Shown here: positions 10,412-22,180 of the stretch, piece by piece
How positions within the stretch are numbered: the stretch's first letter is position 1
How the letters are laid out: each line of letters opens with the position of its first letter
Assembly: GCF_050003625.1 (NCBI RefSeq)
Contig: NC_134398.1
Location: 85,251,983 to 85,315,982 of the forward strand
Source of the DNA: Haematobia irritans
Lineage: Eukaryota > Arthropoda > Insecta > Diptera > Muscidae
Length of the DNA: 64,000 nt
Reading direction: 5' to 3'
Notes under the pieces: generated by a model
The model's database searches: none
What the model was told of the DNA's origin: nothing
Seen by the model: only the letters and a program-made list of their open reading frames with translations
Program-made: the position numbers and the translations under genes

Positions 10412-11640
10412 CGAGGGCAGTTCGGAAACTTCTTAGCCTAGCACAAAATGCGCGGTATAAACAGAAAAAAGTTAAGTGTTTTGGAAACTTCCATCTCTGT
10501 TATGAACACATGTTAAATTTTGTTTCGATCTGGCAACTCCTTCATATAGAAACAGGTGTTCAAACAAGACGCATCCGCAATTTTTTTACAATAGAAAAAT
10601 TAGAAATGCGTGCCGTCATTAAATATTTACGTAAAAAAGGTTTATCGGGACAAGAAATTCATAATGATATGGTGCAACAGTAAAAACTTGGGTTGCTGAA
10701 TTTAAACGTGGTCGTAAAAGCATTGAAGATGAACCACGTAGTGGACGTCCAAAAACAGCAACAACAATAGAACAATTGTAGCCAAAGTGCGTGATATGGT
10801 ACTAAATGATCGACGAGTAAAAGTGCGTGAAATTGCTAATATCATGGGCATCTCAAATGATCCAGTCCATTTAACTTTGCATGAAGAACTACAGATGAAA
10901 AAGCTTTCTGCAAGATGGGTGCCGCATTTGTTAACAGTCGACGCATAAGAATGAACATTTCTCATGCTTGTTTGGATCGTTTTAAGCGAAATAAAATGGA
11001 CTTTAAGCGTCGTTTCATAACTGTTGATGAGACATGGATCCACCACTGTACTCCAGAGACAAAAGAACAATCCACACAATGGACTGAAGCTGGAGGAAGT
11101 GCCCCAAAGAAGGCAAAAACAATTCAATCGGTTGGTAAGGTTATGGTAACGGTTTTTTTGGACTTCAAAGGTATTTTATTGATTTACTATCTCCAAATGG
11201 GAAAACAATAAATTCAGAGTACTATTGCAACCTTTTGGATCAATTAAATGTACAAATTCGAGGAAAACGTCCTGGCTTACAACACAAAAAATAATTTTTC
11301 ATCAAGACAACGCACCAGCGCACAAGAGGGTTTTAACAATGGCTAAAATCAACGAATTAAAGTACGAGTTGCTTGAGCCAGTGACTTTTACTTGTTCCCA
11401 AATCTAAAAAAATTCCTTGCTAGCAAGCGTTTTAACTCAAATGAAGATGCAATTACAGTTGTAAACCACTATTTTGAAGACCTTGAGGAAAACTATTTTA
11501 ATCAAGGGATAGAATTGCTAGAAAAGCGTTGGACTAAGTATATTGAAGTTTCAGGAGATTATATTGAAAAATAAAAATATTTTTGAAAAACTAACTATTC
11601 TCTTTCATTGATAGACTAAGAAGTTTCCGAACCGCCCTCG
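10412..11640 (+). mobile_element. mariner (DD34D, SETMAR-like) element, complete ends
   Basis: 1,229 bp with TIRs of about 28 bp: CGAGGGCAGTTCGGAAACTT on the left and its near complement AAGTTTCCGAACCGCCCTCG on the right. TA flanks both ends (10410-10411 and 11641-11642). Full-length for a mariner, but the gene inside is dead. Confidence 0.92.
10602..11573 (+). pseudogene. mariner transposase, multiple frameshifts
   Basis: Order of parts: N-terminal HTH region ([22 protein letters not shown], from about 10602), [14 protein letters not shown] linker (about 10723-10765), VREIANIMGIS second HTH, a first catalytic Asp in TVDETWIHHCTPE (near 11020), HQDNAPAH with the second Asp (near 11305), and a C terminus ending SGDYIEK-stop at 11571-11573. 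About 28-29 bp are missing just before the third Asp (region that normally encodes HPPYSPDLAP); SDFYLFPNLKKFL continues in another frame from about 11377. Restoring the usual length gives DD34D spacing. At least four frame changes and several stops are present. A pseudogene of long standing. Confidence 0.85.
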
Positions 11641-11752
11641 TATATGGCACTAAAGACAATTTAATTCTATTTTAGTTCATTGAATTAAAACGTTTTGAGA
11701 AAGTTCCCTTGACTTTAATAATTTTTATTTGCCTACGATAATTAAATGAAAT

Positions 11753-12981
11753 AACAAGTATATACAGCAGTAAGTTCGACAGGGCCGAATCTTAAATACC
11801 CACCACCATGAATCAAATATAATAGTTTCCGCCGAAAATCTTAGTCGTAAAGCGTTACTTGATAATATATAGAATTTCAGGGGGTTTGATAAAATGAGTA
11901 CGAGAAGTAAAATCGGGAAATTTTACATTCAGTTTTTTCCAGCAATTTTCATGATCAGTGTGCCTTCTATACCCTCAAGAAGTGAAATCGGTCTATATGA
12001 AGGCTTTACCAAATGAATAAAAACTAAATCCGATACAAGTTTTTGTGGCCAGAGTATTTATAATTTCAGACAAATCCGATAAAAACTATGATTTCTAGAA
12101 GCCCAAGAAGTAAACTCAGGAGATCGGTCTATATGGGGGCTATACCAAAACATGGATCGATACACGCATTTTATGAAAACCTATTTACGGTCCTAAAACA
12201 CCTCTAGATTTCAAATGTACACCAAATTGGACAAAAACTACGGTTTATAGAAGCTCAAGAAGTAAAATCGGGAGATCGGTCTATATAGGGGCTATACCAA
12301 AACATGGATCTGTACACCCCATTTTCGACACAACTATTTATGGTCCTATAATACCTTTATATTTATAATTTCAGACAAATCGGATAGAAACTATGGTCTC
12401 TAGAAGCTCAAGAAGTAAAATCGGGAGATCGGTCTGTATTGGGTTTATACCAAAACATGGACCGGTACGCATCATTTTCCGCACACCTATTTGTGGTCAT
12501 AAAGTGTCTGCAGATTTCAATTTTCTGGAAAATCGGAATGAAAATACGATTTCTAGAAGCCCAAGAAGTAAAATCGGGATATCGGTCTATATGGGGGCTA
12601 TACCAAAGCATGAACCTGTACACCCCATTTTCGACACACCTATTTATGGTCCTATAATACCTTTATATTTATAATTTCAGACAAATCGTATAGAAAATAC
12701 GGGTTCCAGAAGCCCACGACCCCAAATCGGGGTCTTGGCCCATCTTCGAACTTGACCTGCCTGCAAACAAAACACGAATCTTTAACAAATTGCAGGAGCG
12801 CCATTATTGAAAGCTGTAGCGTGATTACAACAGACAGACAGAAAGACGGACAGACGGACATGGTTATATCGTCTTAGAATTTCTCCTTGATCAATAATAT
12901 ATATACTTATATAGTCGGAAATCGATATTTCGATATGTTACAAACGGAATGACAAACTAATAAAAAAGGGGGTAATATTAT
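11753..12981 (+). repeat. Family H repeat, copy H1
   Basis: Starts AACAAGTATATACAGCAGTA, reads into 'gccgaatcttaaatacccac', contains two to three internal units of 150-170 bp with 'tcggtctatatgggggctat', and ends near 'aaagggggtaatattata'. Open frames of about 70-90 codons across the units are short, present on both strands and not conserved between copies. I regard this as non-coding. The 110 bp before it (11643-11752) show nothing. Confidence 0.65.
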
Positions 12982-13240
12982 ACATAAATGAAGCATATAG
13001 ATTTACGAAATTCGTATCTTCCACTAAATAGTTCAGAATTTCTTAAAATTTGTTATTTTTTCCAATGTGCCCATCTTGAACTTCCTATGGCACTAAAGAC
13101 ATGAGAGAGATTTGGAAACTAGAGCATACAAAACTTTGCCACGGCATATAAAATCATTATCGTCAGAATAGCAAGTTTCATTATTGCCTTTCTCGGATTT
13201 TCGTGAAAATCGATCATTCTCTGTACATGGGCCTCATAGA
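12982..13240. other. Unassigned spacer
   Basis: No feature recognised; it supplies the target site of the next element. Confidence 0.4.
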
Positions 13241-13689
13241 TATACTGCCAGGGCTGCCAATTTTGCCGATTTATCGGCATTTTGACGATTTTTTACTCAA
13301 AAAATAGCAAATTCCGATTTTCCGATTTTTGTCCCAAAAATGACAATATTAGCTGCGTTCAAACATTTTTACTAGAAGCTGTTCGTTTACACGCTCAGAG
13401 CCAACAAAAGAAAGAATACATTTGACAGTTGCCAGATAGAGAAATTGCGATTTTTTGCTAGAAATTTCATACATGTTGGAGCTATACCTCATTTTACACC
13501 TACAGCATTAGTATCACGGTTGCCACTCGTGCCAAAAATACTCCACCAAAATTTTAAGAAATTTTTACTAAAAATCTACCAAATAAAAAAAATTAAGTTG
13601 TTGATCAAATTTTTGTGGTTAGTATATAAAAAAAATTGTTTTATTCGAAAGAAATGTTTTATATTGAATTGATAGAAAATATTATTTTT

Positions 13690-14060
13690 TACAGAAAACG
13701 TTGTCCAAATTTTATTTCTACAAAAAAAGTTGCCAAAATTTAATTTCTATAGAAAAGTTCGTCAAAATTTTATTTCTATATAAAATTTTGTCAAAATTTT
13801 GGTTTTATAGAAAATATTGTCAAAATTATATTTCTATAGAAAATTTTGTCAAATTTTATTTTTATATAAAATTTTGTCAAAATTTTAGTTCTATAGAAAA
13901 TTTTGTCAAAATTTCATTTCTATAGAAAATGTCGTCAAAATTATATATATATATATAGAAAATTTTGTCAAAAATGTTATTTCTATAGAAAAATTTCTGA
14001 GTACTTTATATCTGTAAAGAATTTTTGCATATTTTTATAGGACGTTCTTGAAAAATTTAT
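13690..14060. repeat. Tandem ~30-bp repeat 'aattttatttctatagaaaattttgtca'
   Basis: Roughly ten degenerate copies of a 28-31 bp unit centred on ttctatagaaaattttgtca. Shorter stretches occur at 9010-9080 and 15880-15990. The last lies just across the A2 insertion, so A2 interrupted this array. Confidence 0.8.
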
Positions 14061-14065
14061 TTCTA

Positions 14066-15256
14066 CACTGTTAGAAAAATATGTTTTTCATATGTTCCGA
14101 TATAAACAAAATGTGTTTCGGGCACGATTTTAAACCACAATATATTTAAGTGCGAACATGTAATTTTCCTAAACTAACACTAAATGTTTGGGACATCTAT
14201 GTTAATATGTTAGAATATATTATGTTTGGGGCATGAATGTTTCATAAAAATCATATGTGTGAATACAAACATATATAAATTTACAAATTTCAACTAAACA
14301 TACATATGTTGTGATATTTTATTCAAAGCGACAGAGAGAGTATAGAGAGAAATAGAGATGGAAACCGGGAGAGTTGACGAAAGATATCAATATAACACAG
14401 CAAAAGAGTCAAAAGAGAACAATTTCTGTGAAACCGCTTGTATGTTGTTTCGGAAAACTGTTTTATGATAAGGCCAAAAATTTGATATGTTTAAGTCTAA
14501 ATATTATTTAATTTGAATAAAGAGAATATACATTCTGAACCAAGAGAATAGACATTTGAAAAACAAACAGCTTATGTTTTCGCCTTGAGAGCAGCATTTT
14601 ATGTATGTGTGGACATGTGTTTTGTTTATCATTTTGGCATTATTTTTTTCTTGGTTCGTTAAAAGAAATCAGGGGTCTTCATAAAAATAACGAAAGGGCA
14701 CTATACTCTTTTTAGAGTTGGGACGGTAAAATGAAATAAGGAGGAAATAGTGAAAAATTACACAGTAAAATGTAAAAAAACAAAATTTAGTTTCTCTTTA
14801 TTAAAAAGTAGTCCACGAGGAGTTGACGGACACCATCAAATATAAAAGCGGGCATTAAATTCGACTTTTACAGCTAAAACAATTTAAAAAGTTTATTTTC
14901 TTTAAAATGAATTATTAAAGAAAAATAAAAGGAATTTTAGAGCGATGGTGTTAAATGCTAGTAAAAAACTGTTCACTCCTAAATAAATTTATGTTTATAT
15001 TATAAAATTATGTATGTATGTTTATACTCGACTCCACGTTCTTCTTTTGTTAGTTTCTGAATTCCTTCCAAATTTTAAAGTTTTGTACAAAAACAGTTTT
15101 TTATTACAAGATTGTTATTTTTGCAATAAAAAATAATATTTTATCCAAAAATCATTCAATTTCGTTTATATCAAGCACTGTTACTGACTATAAATCTTTA
15201 ATAACGCACATTTCGATGTTTCGTTTAAAAAAATTAATATAGTATAAATATAAATG

Positions 15257-15289
<33 letters not shown>

Positions 15290-15866
15290 GAAACTGTTCG
15301 GTCGGAGCAGGGATTGAACCCACGACCCTTTGCATGCAAGGCAGACATGCTAACCACTGCTCCACGTGGCAAACAAATGTATGTTTCTGTTAAATAATGT
15401 TATGTTTGCATGGGCTCGTGGGCGCTGCAAACTATGCTATATAAATGTAACTTAAAACGATAATTATCTACTGGTGACTATAACAGCTACGTAGCCCAGT
15501 GGATAGTGTGTTGGCTTACAAACTGTATGGTCCTCGGTTCGATTCTCCGTGCAGGCGAAAGGTAAAATTTAAAAAATTTATAAAAGTGAATAATTTCTTC
15601 AACATTATTTGTATTACAGAGAAAGGTGCCAATAACTAAAAAATTTCGTGGAAGTGAAAATTACGAGTATGTTAGGGAATGAGCACAATCGTGTTTGCGA
15701 AAAATTCTTCCAAGCATATAATATTTTTGGCTCAAAATGCTTCCAAACATATAATATGTTCACATAAAACAAACATATTAATGTTTCGGCAGTATGCAAT
15801 AATATATGTGCTTCCTGCAAAATATGTTTGGAACATATGTTAAAGAAGCGATTTTTTTTGAGGGTG
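14066..15866 (+). mobile_element. Family A element, copy A2, complete (1,801 bp)
   Basis: Reference copy. Begins CACTGTTAGAAAAATATG and ends TTTTTTTTGAGGGTG, with TA on each side (14064-14065 and 15867-15868). Subterminal zones of about 250 bp are full of 'catatgtt(t)gg' motifs in both orientations. The interior has the sequence 'gagagttgacgaaagatatc', a 50-bp conserved block around 'agtccacgaggagttgacgg' (14812-14831) and the two tRNA-like modules. No transposase. The TA duplication and CAC...GTG ends suggest mobilisation by a Tc1/mariner-type enzyme; this is inference. Confidence 0.8.
15299..15556. promoter_or_regulatory. Head-to-head tRNA-like pair in A2
   Basis: Minus module 15299-15371: anticodon arm like tRNA-Ala(TGC) (GCCTTGCATGC), B-box GGGTTCAATCCC whose T-arm can pair GTGGG/CCTGC, followed on its strand by T25 (complement of 15265-15289). 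Plus module 15486-15556: A-box TAGCCCAGTGG, loop CTTACAA resembling tRNA-Val(TAC), B-box GGTTCGATTCTCC. The gap between the two 5' ends is 114 bp. Acceptor stems do not close. Likely internal pol III promoters; not annotated as tRNA genes. Confidence 0.65.
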
Positions 15867-16376
15867 TATAGAACATTTTTGGCATTTTTTTGTCTATAGT
15901 AAATTCTTGCAAAATTTTATTTCTAAGAAAATTTCGCCAAAATTTTATTTCTTTAGAAGATTTTGTTAAAATTTTATTTCAATAGAATATCGTACCTCTT
16001 AATTGGAGATTTATGTTCAAATTGTGGAACATTTAAAAAAAAAAATCTTACTGAATTAGTAACTATATATTAAAAAAAAATAATTTTTATATTATTTTTT
16101 AATTGCATAGCATTGCATACATTTTTTAAGTTATTTTTATACAAAGACGAATTCATTGTTGAAATGCATAGTGGGATATATTAATTTTCTGTTCTTTATA
16201 TGAAATAAATACTTTTGTGTTTAACCAAAAAATTTGTTTAGATTGAATATTATTTACACTGCAGATTTTTTGACGATTTTTAAAATTGAAGTGACGATTA
16301 TGACGATTTTTTCGGAAAAAAGTGACGATTTTTCTTGAAATTTTATTGGCAGCCCTGTATACTGCATCTAAATGAA

Positions 16377-18054
16377 AAACAAGTATATACGGCCGTAAGT
16401 TCGGCCAGGCCGAATATTATGTACCCTCCACTATGGATTGCATAGAAACTTGTACTAAACACTGTCATCCACAATCGAATTACTTGGGCTGCGGTAACAC
16501 TTGCCGATGGCAAGGTATCTTAAATGGACCAATTTTGGCATGGTTGTTAGCGGCCATATACTAGCGCAATGTACCAAATTTCACCACGTACCAAATTTCA
16601 ACAGGATCGGATGAATTTTGCTCCTCCAAGAGCTCCAGAGGTCAAATCTAGGGATCGGCTTAAATAGGGGTTATATATAATTAAGACCGGTATGGACCAA
16701 GTTTTGCATGGTTGTTAGAGACCATATACTAACACCACGTGCCAAATTTCAACCGGATCGGGTGAACTTTGCTCTTCCAAGGGGCTCCGGAGCAGAGATG
16801 GTCTGTATACAACTTTTTAAGGTTTGCGACTGTCGCAAAGTTGTAAACGTCGTAAACGTCACATACACGTCGTAAATGTAGAAAAAGTAGCAAACGTCGC
16901 AAACTCCAAATACTTCAGACCCTTATTAACGAGCTTAAAAAACTTGAGAATATAGTTATTTCAATTGGAAACTCGAAGCCAAAATTACTATAAACTCCTC
17001 CATGGTGCAGTAAACGTGACGGTCGGTATTCGCTCATGGTTAACCTTTCACAAATTACTGCAGAAACTGGAAGGAAGGAAAACATAAATACCTTACATAA
17101 ATGAATTGCTGTTACGAGAGAATTTTATAATATCACTTTTTGGCTTATTAGCTTAGATGGACATTATGGACCACGAAAACCAAGAATAGTTTGAAGTTAT
17201 GAATGGGAGACGTAAATCTAGTAGAGTTTTGAATATATATTGTATTTATAAAGCATTTTTTGCATACCTTTTATCGGGGAGATTAACTAAATTAAATTAA
17301 AAAATATTCACAATTTCTTTAATTTCAAATTAGGTTTTCTACACTAGGTTTACGACTTTTGCGACATACGTATTATACCGTCGTAAACCTATGTCGCAAA
17401 AGTCACTGTTTGCGACAGGCCAACCCTTAGAGGCTCTGCAAGTAAAATCTGGGGATCGGTTTATATGGGGGCTATATATATTTATGGACCGATATGGAGC
17501 AATTTTTGCATGGTTATTAGAGACCATATACTAACACCATGTACCAAATTTCAACCGGATCGGATGAGTTTTGCTTCTCTTAGAGGCTCCGCAAGCCAAA
17601 TCTGGGGATCGGTTTATATGGGGGCTATATATAATTATGGACCGATATGGACCAATTTTTGCATGGTTGTTAGAGACCATATACTAACACCATGTACCAA
17701 ATTTCAACCGGATCGGATGAATTTTGCTCTTTCAAGAGGTACTGCAAGCCAAGTCTGAGCGTCGGTTTATATGGGGGCTATATGTAAAAGTGGTCCGATA
17801 TGGCCCAGTTGCAATATCATCCGACCTACATTAATTACAACTACTTGTGCCAAGTTTCAAGTCGATAGATTGTTTCGTTCGGAAGTAAGCGTGATTTCAA
17901 CAGACGGACGGACCGACGGACATGCTTAGATCGACTCAGAATTTCACCACGACCCAGAATATATATACTTTATGGGGTCTTAGAGCAATATTTCGATGTG
18001 TTACAAACGGAATGACAAAGTTAATATACCCCCATCCTATGGTAGAGGGTATAA
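16377..18054 (+). repeat. Family H repeat, copy H2, with element J1 inside
   Basis: Starts AACAAGTATATACGGCCGTA with a GGCC-rich hairpin (cggccgtaagttcggccagg) and 'taccctccactatgg', and ends 'cctatggtagagggtata', so the two ends are inverted copies of each other. The middle has three to four ~165-bp units (gaccgatatggaccaatttt...). Element J1 (16793-17418) lies within. In-frame units give repeated peptides such as VYMGAIYNYGPIWTNF but there is no start context or conservation to support a gene. Confidence 0.7.
16793..17418 (+). mobile_element. Element J1 (hAT-like, CAGAGATGGTCTG ends)
   Basis: 626 bp, starting CAGAGATGGTCTGTA and ending CTGTTTGCGACAG. Subterminal zones are packed with GCGAC, CGTAAAC and complements. 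A second copy, J2, lies reversed at 46566-47101. J1 has no matching 8-bp flanks (ctccggag / gccaaccc), so its ends may have been rearranged after insertion. Confidence 0.6.
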
Positions 18055-18947
18055 AAATTGAAAGAAAACAATTTGAAAATTTCGTTTTCTGTTTTTAAAT
18101 TATATTAAAATTAAAATGAAAATTTTGTAACTTCAATCTACCTTAATGAGAATTAGTAGAAATTCATTATAATGTTTACGTTGAAAACGAGCAATGAATA
18201 CACGCGCAGAAAAAACATGTTTAGAAGTGGTTGCCGCATCCATTTAATCCTTATCTAGAGAATGTAATTGTAGGAAAAACCATGTATTTTGTCTTTGTGA
18301 AAAGAAATTTGTAGCCGAGAAAAACGTATGCTGGCAATAAGGATTTAAGCGGTTCTCAAATGCCGCAAACATGTTCTAGATAGAATTTGAGACCATTATA
18401 TTTTTTTTACTTTTTTGCACACACAAATTTTTTTCTGATTCCATCACGAAATTAATTGATCCAATTAATTTTTTAATTGAAATGTCTTCAATCACGAAAA
18501 TGATAGTATCAATCACAGTTTTAATTGAGATCAAAATAGACTGTATAAAAAATAAATAAATAAAACTTCTTTTGTGTTTTCTTTTCTTAAATGGCGTCCT
18601 TTTATCGCCGACGAAAAAAGTTTTTTCATAAAGTTCATAACATTTTAGATTGTCAATTGCTACAAAACTATTTTCTTGTATATCATAACATTTTAGGTGG
18701 TGATCATGTTCTTTTAACTGGGAGAAAAACATTTTTGACGAATACCATCAAATTTTAGATGACCATTGTCTTTTAATTGAAACATAATTCTTTTTTTTTT
18801 TTTCAATATCATAACATTTAAGATGAGGACGTTTATTTTATTTGTTTTTCTCCGTAGAACTATGTTCACTGAGCCAACATGGTTGCAGGTGAAATGTTAC
18901 ATCGTCGCCGCAAAAATAGCTCCTATCATATTATTATACGCACCACC
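18055..18947. repeat. Mosaic of MITE fragments
   Basis: 18201-18400 starts CACGCGCAGAAAAAACATG after TA and recurs inverted at 60435-60682. From about 18416 the sequence matches the left half of MITE N ('ttaattgatccaattaattt', 37105-37326) and then breaks off. Further 'cataacatttta' repeats follow to 18830. A 118-codon minus-strand ORF here (18376-18732) merely spans these fragments. Confidence 0.5.
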
Positions 18948-19945
18948 ATAGAATGGTGAAGGGGGTGTAATATCGAATTATCGATTTCCGACTATATAAA
19001 GTATATTTATTTCTGATCAGGGAGAAATTGTAAGACGATATAATCATGTCCGTCTATCCATCTGTCTGTCTGTTGTAATCACGCTACAGTCTTCAATAAT
19101 GGAGCTATCGTCCTGAAATTTGGCACAGAATCGTCTTTTGTCCGCACGCAAGCCAACTTCGAAGATGGACTATATCGGTCCATATAAACCGATCCCCCGA
19201 TTTGGGGGTCTTGGGCTTATAGAAACCGTAGTTTTTACCCAATGTGCCTGAAATTGTATATCTAGAGATATTCTAGGACCATAAAGAGGTGTGCCGAAAA
19301 TGGTGAGTATCGGTCCATGATATAGCCTCGATATAGACCGATCTCCCGATTTTACTTCTTGGGCTTATAGAAACCGTAGTTTTTAGCCAATTTGCCTGAA
19401 TTTGGAAATCTAGAAGTATTGGACCATAAAGAGGTGTGCTGAATATATTGTGTATCGGTACAGTTTTTGATATAGCCCCCATATAAACCGGCCCTCCGAT
19501 TTGGAGTCTAGATTCTAGAACTACATCTAGATGTGCTGAATATTGTGTGTATGCCTCCATGTTTTTGGCATTTTAAACACACATAAAAGTGTGTATGATT
19601 TAGTTTTTATCGGTCCATTTGGTAAGGCTTCCATATAGACCGATTTCAGATCTTGAGGGTACTGAAGGTGCACTGATCATGAAAATTGCTTGAAACTGAT
19701 TGTAAAAATTCCAGATTTTACTTATCGTAATCATTTAAATAGTTGGTGTAAAAATCTACAGATTTTAAATTTCAAATCAAAGCGTTTTTTTAATTCCTCT
19801 AAAACTCAAACAAAAAATAGTTCTTATAAATTCAGAATCTGATCTAGTCTTTATAGGCAAAATATTTACATTTATCTTCGGAAAGCGTACTGGTTTAACT
19901 GATAAGTTTGGGAAAATATCTGTCATCATACACGTGAAAATCTGA
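18948..19945 (-). repeat. Family H repeat, copy H3, reversed
   Basis: Reverse orientation of the H1 subtype: enters at 'caccatagaatggtgaaggg', passes through 'tcggtccatataaaccgatc' units, and fades near 19945 in 'gggaaaatatctgtcatcat', a segment shared with H8 (43675-43725). Its 5' terminus is lost. Confidence 0.6.
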
Positions 19946-20393
19946 TGCATGTTCACTCAAACTAATAAAATAATGTTTATAATCTTTACATCAAAATTGT
20001 TTTTATTAAATTTAGGACAAATTTTGGTCATTTGCGTCCCTCCGTTAAAGCCGTATGTCTTTCAACTAAGGCATCTTTAGATTTAAGATAAAAACCCTTC
20101 AAATATAGGCTAAGACATATTTTGAGGATTTAGCATATTTGCAATTGAAATATTTCTAAAAATAAATAGCTTTATTAATATACCGCGAAAAGAGAATGAA
20201 AATTCGATAAATAAGATCTGTATCCTAATTTTAATTTTATTGATCCTAGATTTAAAGCCAGATAGGTCGCTAAAAATATAAATGTTACACAATTTCAGTT
20301 AGTATAGTTAACTTATGTTATGACGCACGGCAATCAACATAAGCATATCAAATTTATTAATATGCCAAGCGCATAGCCAAACCAAATGAACTC
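19946..20393. repeat. Dispersed repeat U and unassigned sequence
   Basis: 20000-20160 ('cgtccctccgttaaag' to 'catattttgaggatttagc') recurs inverted at about 30520-30720. 20161-20393 shows nothing recognisable. Confidence 0.45.
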
Positions 20394-20564
20394 ATAAAAC
20401 GGTTTTCCGAAAACACATAGAAACAGTTTTACAGAAATTGCTCTCTTTTGATTCTCTCGCTGTGTTACGTTGATATCTTTCGTCAAACCTCCCGGTTTAT
20501 ATCTCTATTTCTTTCTCTATACTCTTTCGCTCTCTCTCGAAATTTGTAAATTTATATATGTTTA
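20394..20564 (-). repeat. Inverted fragment of family A next to A3
   Basis: This 170-bp piece is the reverse complement of the family-A segment at about 20767-20960 (gttgacgaaagatatcaaca, gagagagtatagag), giving a head-to-head arrangement with A3. Confidence 0.65.
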
Positions 20565-22180
20565 CACACTCTTAGAAAAATATGTTTTTCATATGTTCCG
20601 ATATAAAAAAAAATATGTTTCGGGCACAATTTTAAAACACAACATATTTAAGTGCAAACATGTAATGTTCCTAAACTAACACTAAATGTTTGGGACATCT
20701 ATGTTAATATGTTAGAATATATTATGTTTGGGGCATAAATGTTTCATAAAAATCATATGTGTGAATGCAAACATATATAAATTTACAAATTTCGACTAAA
20801 CATACATATGTTGTGATATTTTATTCAAAGCGACAGAGAGAGTATAGAGAAAGAAATAGAGATGGAAGCCGGGAGAGTTGACGAAAGATATCAACATAAC
20901 ACAGCGAAAGAATCAAAAGAGAACAATTTCTGTGAAACCGCTGTATGTTGTTTCGAAAAACTGTTTTATGATAAGGTCAACAATTTGATATGCATAAGTC
21001 TAAATATTATTTAATTTGTATAAAGAGTATGGACATTCGGAACGAAGAGAGTAGACATTTGAAAAACAAATAAGGAGGAAATAGTGAAAAATTACACAGT
21101 AAAATGTATAAAAACAAAGTTTAGTTCCTCTTTATTAATAAGTAGTCCACGAGGAGTTGACGGACACCTTCAAATATAAAAGCGGGCATTAATTTCGAGT
21201 TTTGCAGTTAAAACAATTTAAAAAGTTTATTTTCTTTAAAATGAATTATTAAAGAAAAATAAAAGGCATTTTAGAGCGATGGTGTTAAATCCTAGTAAAA
21301 ACTGTTGACGCCTAAATAAATTTATGTTTATATTATAAAATTATTTATGTATGTTTTTACTCGACTCCACGTTCTTCTTTTGTTAGAGTTTTTGAATTCC
21401 TTCCAAATTTTAAAGTTTTGTACCAAAAATAGTTTTTTGTTACAAAATTGTTATTTTTGCAATAAAAAATAATATTTTATCCAAAAATCAGTCAATTTCG
21501 TTTATATCAAGCACTGTACTGACTATAAATCTTTAATAACCCACATTTTGAAGTTTCATTATAAAAATTTAATATAGTATAAATATAAATGTGTAAATTA
21601 AAAAAAAAAAAAAAAGTGTTCGGTCGGAGCAGGGATTGAACCCACGACCCTTTGCACGCAAGGCAGACATGCTAACCACTGCTTCACGTGGCAAACAAAT
21701 GTATGTTTCTGTTAAATAATGCTATGTTTGCATGGGCTCGTGGGCGCTGCAAACTATGCTATATAAATGTAACTTATAACGATAATTATCTACTGGTGAC
21801 TATAACAGCTACGTAGCCCAGTGGATAGTGTGTTGGCTTACAAACTGTATGGTCCTCGGTTCGATTCTCCGTGCAGGCGATAGGTAAAATTTAAAAAATT
21901 TATAAAAGTGAATAATTTCTTCAACATTACAGAAAAAGGTGCCAAGAACTAAAATATTTCGTGGAAGTGAAAATTACGGGTATGTTAGGGAATGAGCACA
22001 ATCGTCTTTGGGAAAAATTCTTCAAAGCATATAATATTTTTGCGCTCAAAATGCTTCCAAACATATAATATGTTCACATAAAACAAACATATTAATGTTT
22101 CGGCAGTATCCAATAATATATGTGCTTCCTGCAAAATATGTTTGGAACATATGTTAAAGAAGCGATTTTTTTTGAGGGTG
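20565..22180 (+). mobile_element. Family A element, copy A3
   Basis: Begins CACACTCTTAGAAAAATATG and ends TTTTTTTTGAGGGTG. About 190 bp shorter than A2 because of a deletion after 21060. The right flank is CA rather than TA, and a hAT-type element landed two bases beyond. Contains both tRNA-like modules. Confidence 0.75.
21621..21878. promoter_or_regulatory. Head-to-head tRNA-like pair in A3
   Basis: Minus module 21621-21694, whose anticodon-loop region reads TTGCGTGCAA on that strand, with an adjacent T15 run on the same strand (complement of 21601-21615). Plus module 21808-21878, essentially as in A2. Confidence 0.6.

Larger units (their letters stand above)
13249..16357. mobile_element. 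hAT-type non-autonomous element with perfect 8-bp TSD, hosting copy A2
   Basis: TIR CAGGGCTGCCAAT at the left end and its complement ATTGGCAGCCCTG at the right. Both sides carry the 8-bp duplication TATACTGC (13241-13248 and 16358-16365). Eight-bp TSD and CAG ends place it in the hAT superfamily. No transposase remains. The body holds 'gacgatttt' repeats near both ends and a tandem array of a ~30 bp unit. A family-A element (14066-15866) is inserted inside it. Confidence 0.85.

Noticed and set aside
13690..14060. CRISPR-like array
   Set aside because: The repeats are contiguous and degenerate with no unique spacers, in a fly genome; simple tandem repeat.
15299..15556. Calling the modules functional tRNA-Ala/tRNA-Val genes
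   Set aside because: B-boxes and anticodon arms look tRNA-like but the 5' and 3' acceptor strands do not pair, and they occur in every copy of a repeat.
17465..17758. 97-codon open frame with repeated YMGAI..YGPIW peptides in H2
   Set aside because: It follows the non-coding 165-bp unit; other family-H copies have no matching frame, both strands give similar ORFs, and there is no start or splice context.
18376..18732. 118-codon minus-strand ORF
   Set aside because: It spans fragments of MITE N and simple AT repeats; composition is low complexity and no motif is recognisable.
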